Part shown: piece after piece, positions 35,237 through 43,611 of the stretch
Position numbering within the stretch: the first letter of the stretch is position 1
Layout: the number at the start of each line of letters is the position of its first letter
From: Boseongicola sp. H5
GTDB taxonomy: Bacteria; Pseudomonadota; Alphaproteobacteria; Rhodobacterales; Rhodobacteraceae
DNA: 64,000 bases
Direction of reading: 5' to 3'
Assembly (NCBI GenBank): GCA_020622165.1
Contig: JACNMN010000001.1
Span: 682,001 to 746,000, forward strand
Program-made: the position numbers and the translations under genes
The notes under the pieces: generated by a model
Database searches by the model: none
What the model was told of the DNA's origin: nothing
The model's input: only the letters and a program-made list of their open reading frames with translations

Positions 35237-35860
35237 ATGGAAAACGTGAACATCGTTATCGTGTTGAGCGCGGCCTTGATCGGTGGCCTTTCTCCTGGGC
35301 CAGGGACAGTTGCGATTGCTGGAACTGCCATGGCGCGGGGTCGTTCTATGGGTTTAGCGGTGGCTTGGGGCATCACATCGGCCTCCACGATCTGGGCCGT
35401 CGCGGCGGCCCTTGGTTTCGGGGCGCTCCTTCAAGCGAACGCCACTCTATTCGAGTTGTTGAAGTATATCGGCATCGGATACCTTACATGGCTGGCATGG
35501 AGGTCCGCGCGTTCGGCACTTTCCGACAAAGCGATTGTGCCTGTGGATGTTGGTGCGTCCAGATTGCTTGCAGCGTGGCTGAAAGGCCTCGGCACTCATC
35601 TGACCAATCCGAAAGCGGTGATTTATTGGGGCTCAATTCTCGCGATTGGCGTCAAACCGGGCGGCGGCACGGAAGCTGTCGCGTGGGTTCTGGTGCTCAG
35701 CCTGCTCGTCAATGTAACTTTAACGACGAGTTACGCGCTTATCTTGTCCAGTCAGGCTGCCATGGCGGTCTATGGAAAGGCTCGGCGTTGGATTGAAGCT
35801 GCCGCTGCGGCTGTTTTCGGAGCCGGAGCTTTCCTGCTGTTTCGAACCAGAGAAATCTGA
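35237..35860 (+). CDS. LysE/RhtB-family amino-acid exporter
   Basis: A 207-aa membrane protein with about 6 TM helices. The N-terminal family motif GGLSPGPGTVAIAGTAMARG is intact, as are TNPKAVIYW in the middle and a C-terminal helix ending FLLFRTREI. Members export basic amino acids, homoserine lactone or related compounds. SD AGGACA is close before the ATG. Lower GC than the chromosome average, like the divergent MFS gene; the two look like one imported unit. It is a useful intact reference for the LysE remnant at 7877-8162. Confidence 0.88.
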   Translation: MENVNIVIVLSAALIGGLSPGPGTVAIAGTAMARGRSMGLAVAWGITSASTIWAVAAALGFGALLQANATLFELLKYIGIGYLTWLAWRSARSALSDKAIVPVDVGASRLLAAWLKGLGTHLTNPKAVIYWGSILAIGVKPGGGTEAVAWVLVLSLLVNVTLTTSYALILSSQAAMAVYGKARRWIEAAAAAVFGAGAFLLFRTREI

Positions 35861-36028
35861 ATGCTTCGGGGAGGGGCGCACAGAACGCATCATATCGAAA
35901 GCTGACATTCGAACCGCATAGTCGAAGGTCAGTTCCGTCCGCAAACCCGCTCTTCGGCACCGATCAGCCGGACGGAACCCCTCCCATCACAGCCTCCGGC
36001 CCCTTGAACCGGGGGTGATGCGCCCCTG

Positions 36029-36487
36029 CTAGATGATCCGTTGGTCGAGTTCCGAAGGGTCGTCCACCTCCACGTGCCAAAAGGCCGCCGCGCCGTCGGG
36101 CATCTGGGCCAGCACGCGCTCGAAGTCTCTCTTGTCGGTGCAGCGCCGGATGGCCCAGGCGGTCGCCTCGATCGCATTGTCCGGTGTCAGGTTGTGGTTC
36201 ACCCGCACCCGCTTCACCTCGTCGATGAGCGCGCGCCTGTCGGCGAACGCAACGGGCGGATCACTCACATCCCAACCGTTCACGAAGATCGCGCGCAGGA
36301 CGGTTGGAAGAACGCTTGCGAAATCCAGCCCCTGCTGCGCGGTCAGACGGCGCCGGAACACCTGCAACACCGCATCGAGGGCGGTATAGGCCATGTTGTC
36401 GGATTCAAGGGACATCCGCTCTTTCACATCGTCGAGAAAGGCACGCCATTCCTTGGACGCGTGCCGGTATGTCCATGGCATCGGCAT
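36029..36487 (-). CDS. DUF2267 domain protein
   Basis: A 152-aa soluble helical protein. The sequence from YTALDAVLQVFRRRLTAQQG through LPTVLRAIFVNGWDVSDPP is the DUF2267 core, a domain of unknown function seen in many alphaproteobacteria, often near stress genes. It is isolated, with 168 nt to the LysE gene and 273 nt to the next gene, neither holding a recognisable ORF. Start ATG 36487 (MPMPWTYRHA). Confidence 0.82.
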   Translation of the reverse strand: MPMPWTYRHASKEWRAFLDDVKERMSLESDNMAYTALDAVLQVFRRRLTAQQGLDFASVLPTVLRAIFVNGWDVSDPPVAFADRRALIDEVKRVRVNHNLTPDNAIEATAWAIRRCTDKRDFERVLAQMPDGAAAFWHVEVDDPSELDQRII

Positions 36488-36760
36488 CGGTGATCTCCCT
36501 GTCGACGCGACTCGAACCGCACCCAGCCTAAAGAGATCGGGGGCCGGATGTCGATGTCGTGACGGGCGGCGGCGTTCCGCCGTTCCGCCATCGCGCGATC
36601 CTGATGCGCCGGGCCCGGTTTGAGCCCACTTTCGCGGTCCTCTGCCCCTTTTGCGCCGCGCCCCTGACCCGGCTGTTCGTGCTTGTTGCGCCCTCTCCCG
36701 TCATGCAATCTCTCCGGTGCCGGCGTGTGCGCGCGGCCCTCTTGCCCGGGAAGGACCTCC

Positions 36761-37222
36761 ATGCCCAAAGCGTTCGATCACGAGGAGGTTCTGCGCCTGC
36801 CTCTGGTGGCGAGCCTCGCCACCTGCGAAGCCGATGGCGCGCCCCGATGCGCGCCGGTCTGGTATCATTGGGAAGACGGTGCGCTCTCCATGCTTTCGGA
36901 CGACGGCACAAGTTCGGTCCGCCGGATCCGCCAGACGCCTCAGGTCGCGGTCGAAATCGTCGACTACGACAACGCGCGCGGCATCATGCGCCATCTGGGC
37001 CTGCGCGGCCGCGCCACGGTCGAAGCGATGGATCAGGATCTGTTCCGCCGCCTGCTGTCGCGGTATCTTGGCCCCGACGAAACCCGTTGGAACCCCTGGT
37101 TCATCGAGAATGTGGCCCGCATCCCGGACCCTTCGGGCCGCCTGATCCGGCTCGTCCCCGACAGCATATTCACCAATGATGTAAGCTTTTTTCGCACCGG
37201 GCCGCGCTTCGCCACCGAGTGA
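36761..37222 (+). CDS. Pyridoxamine 5'-phosphate oxidase-like flavin-split-barrel protein
   Basis: A 153-aa member of the FMN-binding split-barrel family (LVASLATCEADGAPRCAPVW, then YHWEDGALSMLSDDGTSSVR, VAVEIVDYDNARGIMRHLGL). Relatives include F420/FMN-dependent reductases and general stress proteins; true PNPox activity is unlikely at this length. Start ATG 36761 (MPKAFDHEEV) follows GGGAAGGA. Function beyond flavin or F420 binding is not predictable. Confidence 0.75.
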   Translation: MPKAFDHEEVLRLPLVASLATCEADGAPRCAPVWYHWEDGALSMLSDDGTSSVRRIRQTPQVAVEIVDYDNARGIMRHLGLRGRATVEAMDQDLFRRLLSRYLGPDETRWNPWFIENVARIPDPSGRLIRLVPDSIFTNDVSFFRTGPRFATE

Positions 37223-37427
37223 CAGAGGCCCCGCCATCGCCTGACAGATCACGGCTTTGGCGCCGGGCGCAATCTCCTCCGCGGGCCAAGGCCCGCCTCG
37301 TCCTGGCGCTGCCATGGTTGGAGTGTTGGAGCCAAGCTCCGACAGCCCCCCGCGCGAGGCGCGGGCACACCGGCTTGGCGGCGGCCGCTTGCTGGCGGTT
37401 TCGACATAGCTGAGGTACCTTTTCGCC

Positions 37428-38684
37428 ATGCACTCACATGACGTTGTCATTGTCGGAGCAGGCGCCGCGGGCATCGGCGCCGGGCTCGAACTCGCCGGAA
37501 CGGATTTGAGCTTCGTCGTTCTGGAGGCTGCGGATCGTGTCGGAGGACGCGCGCTGACAGACGCATCGACCTTGCCCGTCGCGTGGGACCATGGCTGTCA
37601 CTGGCTGCATTCCGCCGACATCAATCCGCTGGTTGCATGGGCCGACCGGCTCGGCGCCGTCTACCGGACGGAGGACCGCGTCGATCATTTCGCGATCTGG
37701 CAGGCGGGACGGTTCGTTTCCGCCGCCGAGCTGGCGGAGGCCCGCGCCGCCACGCTGGCGGCCTTCGATGCAATCGAAGCCGCGGCCGAGGCCGAAAACG
37801 ACGTTTCCATCCAGGAGATACTTCCCGATGCCGGGCGCTGGAACGCAGGCGTTCGCTGCGTGCTGCAAACCATGGCCGGCGCAAATCCTGAACAGGTCTC
37901 CGCGCCCGACTATGTCGACGGTGAAGACACCGACCTGAACTGGCCGGTGATCTCCGGCTACGGCGATTTTTTTGCCCGGATGGCCTCCAACCTTCCGATC
38001 AAACTGAATGTACGGGTCGAAAAGGTGCTGCAGAGAGCGGGCTCGGTCACGCTCGACACCTCCGCAGGCACGATATCGGCAAAGGCCGCGATCATCACCG
38101 CCTCGACAAGCGTTCTGGCCTCGGATTCGATCGGCTTCTCGCCCGGACCCGCGAGCGAACTGCTCGACATCATCGGCGACCTGCCCTGCGGCAAGTATGA
38201 AAAAGTGGCCCTTGCGGTGACCGACCTCCCTCCGGAGACCGCCGGGAAGATCTTCTGCATGATCGACCCGGGCTCGGGCGCAAGGGCGATAGACTTCCAG
38301 ATCATGTCGACCTCGCCGCCGGTGCTGATCGCCCATCTGGCCGGCGATGCGGCAGGCCCGGCGATCGACGAAGGTGGACCGGCGATGATCGCCCTTGCGA
38401 CGGAGAGGCTGGTTCAGGCGTTCGGGAACGACTTCCGGCGCGGGATCATCGCGTCCGGCACCAGCGACTGAAGCCACAACCCGCTGATTTTGGGAAGCTA
38501 CTCCAATGCGCGCCCCGGCGCAGCCGGGCAAAGACGCCGGGCGATCTCCATGGAGACGGACAACATCGTCTTCGCGGGCGAGGCCTTTTCGCCGCACTGG
38601 ACCGGGGCGGCGCATGGCGCCTATGAAAGCGGTCGGGAGCAGGCCCGCCGGCTGGCCCTGAGGATGAAAAGAGAGGTCGGCTGA
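37428..38684 (+). pseudogene. FAD-dependent amine oxidase broken by one in-frame TGA
   Basis: The frame starts with an FAD-binding Rossmann motif (VVIVGAGAAGIGAGLELA) and the amine-oxidase pattern LEAADRVGGRALTDAS. It runs to a TGA at 38469-38471 (347 aa). The same frame continues without interruption to a TGA at 38682-38684, encoding SHNPLILGSYSNARPG and NIVFAGEAFSPHWTGAAHGA, the conserved C-terminal FAD-binding end. Relatives have Trp at the stop position (W-S/G-x-x-P...GSYS-x-ARPG). So a single TGG-to-TGA change explains the break; a sequencing error or readthrough is possible. Full length would be about 418 aa. Confidence 0.75.
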
Positions 38685-38970
38685 ACGCCCGCGTCGCCCG
38701 CGGACAAGCCGGACCAACAGGCTCGGCGCGCATATCTCAAGGACGACGGGAAAGGCCCCGGCTTTCTCAGGCGTCTATCGACCCCGCAGGCCGACCCGGT
38801 GACAAATACCATGGCCGCCGCAGAGCGCTTCCGGTCTCCCGGTGAAAAGAACATCGCCGCCGCTCCTCCGGCGGCGCGGGCTCACATCAGCGGACTTCTT
38901 CCCGGGTGCCCGCGCAGCGCCGCCGGCCATCTTGCGACACCGCGCTCGGCCCCCCGCTTGTTCCGGGGGC

Positions 38971-40293
38971 CTACAGGACCGGCTTCTTTTGCAGAAGCGG
39001 CATCACATCGGCCATCTCGGGCCCCCGTTCCAGCCCCGTGACCGCCTTGCGCAGCGGCATGAACAGCCCCCGCCCCTTGCGCCCGCTCGCGGCCTTCACC
39101 GCATCCGTCCATGTGCTCCAGGTCTCCGCCGTATAGGGCGGATCGGGCAGCATGGCGAAGGCATCGGCCACGAAATCCCGGTCTTCGGCATCCACCAGCG
39201 GTGTCGCCCCGTCCCGGAACAGCGCCCACCACCCGGCCAGATCGGCGCGGGTCGTGATGTTCGCCCGCGCCACGTTCCAGAACGGCGCGGCCAGCGCCTC
39301 GGGCACGCCCAGCGCGGCCACGTCCTCCGCAACGGCCTCCAGCGGTAGGCCGTGCAGATAGCGCCCGGTCAGCGGGTAGAGATCCTGCACATCGAATTTG
39401 GTCGGCGCGGCGCCGAAATGGCCAAGGTCGAACCCGTCGGCCAGCTCCTCCAGCGATCCGGCCAGTTCAACCGGCTGAGACGAGCCGATCCGCGCCATGT
39501 GGCTCAGAAGCGCCAGCGGCTCCACCCCGGTCGCCCGCAAATCGCGCAGCGCCAGCGTGCCCAGACGTTTCGACAGCGCCTCCCCCTGCGGGCCGGTCAG
39601 CAGCGAGTGATGCGCGAAACGCGGCACTTGCCCGCCCAGCGCATCAATGATCTGGATCTGCGTCGCGGTGTTGGTCACATGGTCCGATCCGCGCACCACA
39701 TCGGTGATCCCCATCTCGGTGTCGTCCACCACCGAGGCCAGCGTATAGAGCACCTGCCCGTCGCCCCGGATCAGCACCGGGTCGGACACGCTGGCCGCGT
39801 CGATCGACAGATCGCCAAGGATGCCGTCGGTCCATTCGATCCGCTCATGGTCCAGCCTGAACCGCCACACACCCTGCCCGCGCTCTGCCCGCAAAGCGTC
39901 CTTGTCCGCCGCGCTCAGCGCCAGCGCCGCCCGGTCATAGACCGGCGGCAGACCCATGTTCAGTTGTTTCTTGCGTTTCAGGTCCAGCTCGGTCGGGGTC
40001 TCGAACGCCTCGTAGAAACGGCCCTTTTCCCGTAGCTCGTCCGCCGCCGCCGCATACCGGTCCAACCGGGCCGATTGCCGCTCCAGCCGGTCCCATGTCA
40101 AGCCGAGCCATTCCAGATCCTCCTGAATCGCATCGGCATATTCCGGTTTCGAACGCTCCGGATCCGTATCGTCCAGCCGCAGGATGAACTGCCCGCCCGC
40201 CTTCCGTGCGATCAGATAGTTGAACAAGGCGGTGCGCAGGTTGCCCACATGAAGATAGCCGGTGGGTGAGGGCGCAAAACGGGTAACGGTCAT
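38971..40293 (-). CDS. gltX: Glutamyl-tRNA synthetase
   Basis: A 440-aa class I synthetase. HIGH motif is PSPTGYLHVGNLR (9-21), the LRLDDTD element follows, and the KMSKS equivalent is ALSKRLG (239-245). The zinc-knuckle cysteines seen in some GluRS are absent (ETPTELDLKRKK). It is somewhat short compared with E. coli GluRS (471). Many alphaproteobacteria have two gltX copies, one possibly charging tRNA-Gln for GatCAB; which this is cannot be told. Start ATG 40293 (MTVTRFAPSP) preferred over 40305. Confidence 0.93.
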   Translation of the reverse strand: MTVTRFAPSPTGYLHVGNLRTALFNYLIARKAGGQFILRLDDTDPERSKPEYADAIQEDLEWLGLTWDRLERQSARLDRYAAAADELREKGRFYEAFETPTELDLKRKKQLNMGLPPVYDRAALALSAADKDALRAERGQGVWRFRLDHERIEWTDGILGDLSIDAASVSDPVLIRGDGQVLYTLASVVDDTEMGITDVVRGSDHVTNTATQIQIIDALGGQVPRFAHHSLLTGPQGEALSKRLGTLALRDLRATGVEPLALLSHMARIGSSQPVELAGSLEELADGFDLGHFGAAPTKFDVQDLYPLTGRYLHGLPLEAVAEDVAALGVPEALAAPFWNVARANITTRADLAGWWALFRDGATPLVDAEDRDFVADAFAMLPDPPYTAETWSTWTDAVKAASGRKGRGLFMPLRKAVTGLERGPEMADVMPLLQKKPVL

Positions 40294-40356
40294 GAATGCC
40301 TCCAAATCAGCGTCGATCCTCTTTCACAGGCGGCGCATTTTGTCCATATCGGGGCC

Positions 40357-40767
40357 ATGTCCAGCTTGCCCGGCAACACCCCCGCTCCCGATCTCGCCAG
40401 TTTCGAGATGATGGCCCATGCCGCGCGGGAGGCGCTTCCGCCACCTTACGGGGAGGCCGCGCTTGCGGTCGCCCTGCGCGTCGAGGATTTCGCGCCGGAC
40501 TATATCCTGAACGAAATGGAGATTGCGGACCCGCTTGATCTGACAGGCCTTTACGAAGGCATACCCCTGACCGAGAAATCGGTGATGGACCAGCCCTACG
40601 GCCCCGATACGATCTGGCTTTTCCGCCGCGCCATTCTGGAGGAGTGGACCGATCGCGGCGACGTGCCTCTGGAAACGCTCGTGGCCCATGTGCTGGTCCA
40701 TGAACTTGCGCATCATTTCGGCTGGTCGGATGACGATATCGCCGCGATCGACCGCTGGTGGGAATAG
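40357..40767 (+). CDS. Small zincin-like metallopeptidase-family protein
   Basis: A 136-aa protein with the zincin helix HELAHHFGWSDDDIAAID (HExxH about residue 115) near its C-terminus, plus an N-terminal ALPPPYGEAALAVALRVEDF region typical of the metallopeptidase family with minimal gluzincin fold. Divergent from gltX. No signal peptide, so cytosolic. Substrate unknown. Confidence 0.83.
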   Translation: MSSLPGNTPAPDLASFEMMAHAAREALPPPYGEAALAVALRVEDFAPDYILNEMEIADPLDLTGLYEGIPLTEKSVMDQPYGPDTIWLFRRAILEEWTDRGDVPLETLVAHVLVHELAHHFGWSDDDIAAIDRWWE

Positions 40768-40861
40768 GCGGTTGCGGGGCGCGGGGACCCGCCTGCGGTC
40801 CGGCCCGCTTCGACCGGATTTGTTTCGGATTTGCGCCAAACTCTAAGTTCATTGTCGCACA

Positions 40862-40873
40862 GGTAAGCTTACC
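40862..40873. promoter_or_regulatory. Perfect 12-bp palindrome upstream of the PAS gene
   Basis: GGTAAGCTTACC is a perfect inverted repeat 57 nt before the ATG at 40930, within a lower-GC patch. The position suits an operator for a dimeric regulator. Confidence 0.35.
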
Positions 40874-40929
40874 GTTAGTCTGTCGGAGGATATCCTGCGT
40901 CCACCCAAGTTTCAGGTTAGGCGCTTACG

Positions 40930-42027
40930 ATGACGTTCGACTTCCAAGACATCTCCGACGAGGATCTCGACTATGTCCTTGATCTGATCAGCCTTCCCGT
41001 CTTCGTGGTCGATATCGACCAGCAATCGAATTGCGGTTTTCGGTTCAAGGGCCTGAACCGCGCCTATGAACGCGATGTCGGCATGAAAAGCGCCGATATC
41101 GCGGGGATGAGCCCGACCGATCTGCTCCCCGAACGGCTGGCCGAGACGGTGCTCAGAAACTATCGCCAATGCGCCGAAACCGGCGCGCCCTACTCCTACC
41201 ACGAGGAACTGACCCTCGAAGGCGAGACGCGCTGGTGGTCGACCACCCTGTCACCGGTTTTCGACAGGAATGGCCGGGTCTGTCGCCTGATCGGCATCGC
41301 GCGCGACGTTACCGAGCTGCAACAACGCCATTTCGATGCGGCCAAGAAAATCGCCCGGCTCACCCGCCTGAATGACGAGGTGCGCCTGCTGGCGGAGGTC
41401 GCGACCACCGACGTTCAGGGCCCGCTTGGCACCGCACATGCGATGATCAGGCTGGCGATGGAGGATTTCGTCGATCTCGGTGACGGCAAGCTCGATCTGC
41501 TGTCCTGTGCCCTCGACGTGGTCGGAAGCCTGGAAAAGCAACTGGTCCAGCTGGCGGATCAGAGCATGCGGACACCGGCGAGCGGGTCCGATCTCAAGCC
41601 CGTCGATCTGGGGCATATCTGTGCCGATCTGGTTGCCCAGTTCGACCCAGGCGCCCGTCTGCTCATCCAGTACCCCTCCTGCGTGCTGCCCGCCGATCCG
41701 GTCGCGCTGCCGCTGATCCTGCGCCTGTCGGTGGCGCAGGCCGTCCGGCGGGCGATCCGCGCCATCAACATCAAGGCCGAGGAGGAAACCGACGGCACCC
41801 TGAGACTGCAGATCGCCGATGACCGGAAGTCCGTCCCGTTCTCCACCAACCCGACGCTCGCCATAGGTCTGGATGAGCCGACCGACCACTATGATGACTT
41901 GCGCAACATGGTCGAAAGCCGGGGCGGAAAGATCGAAAGCACGCTTGGCGGCCCTTTCGATGGCGGGGTTCTGACCCTCGTGGTGCCGCTGAAGCCCCCA
42001 TCGGTCGATGCGGCCCAGATGCACTGA
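40930..42027 (+). CDS. PAS protein with degenerate histidine-kinase core
   Basis: A 365-aa soluble protein. A PAS domain covers about 10-130 (LPVFVVDIDQ..., then WWSTTLSPVFDRNGRVCRLI and IGIARDVTEL with a following coiled linker). A DHp-like two-helix region follows (about 140-215), in which the phospho-acceptor His is replaced: EVATTDVQGPLGTAH, with T160 where kinases have H. The C-terminal 120 residues resemble an ATPase lobe without clear N, G1 or G2 boxes. So it probably senses and signals without autophosphorylating, or acts as a phosphotransfer or decoy partner. No response-regulator gene is adjacent. Confidence 0.72.
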   Translation: MTFDFQDISDEDLDYVLDLISLPVFVVDIDQQSNCGFRFKGLNRAYERDVGMKSADIAGMSPTDLLPERLAETVLRNYRQCAETGAPYSYHEELTLEGETRWWSTTLSPVFDRNGRVCRLIGIARDVTELQQRHFDAAKKIARLTRLNDEVRLLAEVATTDVQGPLGTAHAMIRLAMEDFVDLGDGKLDLLSCALDVVGSLEKQLVQLADQSMRTPASGSDLKPVDLGHICADLVAQFDPGARLLIQYPSCVLPADPVALPLILRLSVAQAVRRAIRAINIKAEEETDGTLRLQIADDRKSVPFSTNPTLAIGLDEPTDHYDDLRNMVESRGGKIESTLGGPFDGGVLTLVVPLKPPSVDAAQMH

Positions 42028-42155
42028 GCGGCGGGAACGGGTCCGGCGCGGACCGGTCGCCGAGACCTGCTGTCCGTGCCATCTCACGACAACTTGTGCT
42101 ACATCCCGGCCCGCGTCGCGCTATCCTTCCAGCCATCTGAACAAAGGATACCGCG

Positions 42156-43073
42156 ATGCCCCGACTGACCCGCCGCCAAAGCCTCGCCGCCGGCGCCAGC
42201 CTGCCGCTTGCCACATTCGCCCCCGCCCTCGCCCGGGCCGAGGCCCCGATGCTGGGCGCCGATCTCGCCCCCTATCGCCGGATCACCCTCGGCGCGTTCG
42301 AGGTCACGACCCTGCTGGTCAACACGATGGTGGTGCCCGACCCGCAATCCATTTTCGGAATGAATGTCAGCGCCGCCGCCTTTGCGGAGGCGAGTTCCGA
42401 AAACTTCCTCTCCCCCGATGAATCCCGGTTCTTCTTCACCCCGACCGTGGTCAATACCGGGGCAGAGCTGGTCCTGTTCGACACCGGCCAGTCCGCGGAG
42501 GGGACGACGGCGGCGCTGGCTGCCGCAGGCTACGCCCCCGATCAGGTGGATATCGTGGTGCTGACCCATATGCACGGCGACCATATCGGCGGCATGCAGA
42601 CCGGCGGCGCGCCGACCTTCGCCAACGCGCGCTATGTCACGGGCCGGGTCGAATACGATGCCTGGGCCGCCGCGGACGATGACGGGTTCAACACCAATGT
42701 GCGCCCCTTCGCCGACCGGATGACCTTCCTCGACGACGGGCAGGATGCGGCCTCGGGCATCACCGCGCTGGCCGCCTTCGGCCACACGCCCGGCCATATG
42801 ACCTATCGGCTGGAAAGCGAAGGCGCCGGCCTCCTGATTTTCGCCGATCTGGCCAATCACCCCGTCTGGTCGCTTGCCCACCCCGACTGGGAGGTTCGCT
42901 TCGATATGGACAAGGCGGCCGCCGCCGCCAGCCGGCGCGCGGTTCTGGGCATGCTGGCCGCCGAACGGCTGCCCGCCATCGGCTATCACATGCCCTTCCC
43001 GGCACTGGGCTTCGTCGACACGCGCGGCGACGGGTTTCGCTGGGTGCCCGAAGCGGGCCAGCTCATGGGGTGA
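42156..43073 (+). CDS. MBL-fold metallo-hydrolase with Tat signal
   Basis: A 305-aa metallo-beta-lactamase-fold protein. An N-terminal twin-arginine signal (LTRRQSLAAGASLPLATFA, cleavage near ARA) indicates folded export. The metal site HxHxDH is THMHGDHIGG, followed by FGHTPGHMTYR and FADLANHPV. Related secreted enzymes include lactonases and aryl hydrolases. Its end overlaps the convergent DUF1801 gene by 11 nt. Substrate unknown. Confidence 0.87.
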   Translation: MPRLTRRQSLAAGASLPLATFAPALARAEAPMLGADLAPYRRITLGAFEVTTLLVNTMVVPDPQSIFGMNVSAAAFAEASSENFLSPDESRFFFTPTVVNTGAELVLFDTGQSAEGTTAALAAAGYAPDQVDIVVLTHMHGDHIGGMQTGGAPTFANARYVTGRVEYDAWAAADDDGFNTNVRPFADRMTFLDDGQDAASGITALAAFGHTPGHMTYRLESEGAGLLIFADLANHPVWSLAHPDWEVRFDMDKAAAAASRRAVLGMLAAERLPAIGYHMPFPALGFVDTRGDGFRWVPEAGQLMG

Positions 43074-43506
43074 CCCCCGGGCTGGCGGAGACCGGCCACC
43101 GCCGGCCCAGATCCTCCAGCCCAGCGGCGATCAACTCCGCCAGAACCTCCCTGTCGATATCGGCAAGCTTGTTGACGTAAAGACAGGCCCGCCCGGTCCT
43201 GTGCTTGCCCAGCCGGGGCAGGATCGCCCCGCGCCCGGCATAGCCGGGCATGATGTAAAGCGACAGACTGGCCTTGCGCGGTGAAAACCCGGCGGCCAGA
43301 AACGTCCCCTCTCGGCCGTTCTCATAACGGTACCGATACTGCCCGTAGCCCACGATGCTGCTGCCCCACATCACCGGCTCCCAGCCCGTGACCTGCCGGA
43401 ACAGCGCATCCAGCGCGACCGCGTCGGCGCGTCGGACCGGATGCTCCACCGCCTCCAGAAACGCGGTCACATCCTGATCCGTGGGTCGTGTCGCGATCTC
43501 GCTCAT
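43063..43506 (-). CDS. DUF1801 domain protein
   Basis: A 147-aa protein of the YdhG/DUF1801 fold: VTGWEPVMWGSSIVGYGQYR, then the YENGREGTFLAAGFSPRKAS and SLYIMPGY core, and GKHRTGRACLYVNKLADIDR at the end. The beta-sheet fold is related to iron-chaperone frataxin-like YdhG, but no activity is established. Isolated, convergent with the MBL gene. Confidence 0.82.
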   Translation of the reverse strand: MSEIATRPTDQDVTAFLEAVEHPVRRADAVALDALFRQVTGWEPVMWGSSIVGYGQYRYRYENGREGTFLAAGFSPRKASLSLYIMPGYAGRGAILPRLGKHRTGRACLYVNKLADIDREVLAELIAAGLEDLGRRWPVSASPGVTP

Positions 43507-43611
43507 CCGTCAGCCCCCGCTCACGGGCAGATTACACCGGAACGCCTCCCGCACCAAAGCGTCGCGTGTCGTCACGACCGCAAGCTATGCCCGCGCGCCG
43601 CGCTTGCACCG

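Noticed and set aside
38948-38971. GGCCCCC / GGGGGCC stem at the gltX stop
   Set aside because: Stable but without a U-run; GC-rich complementarity of this size is common here, so not called a terminator.
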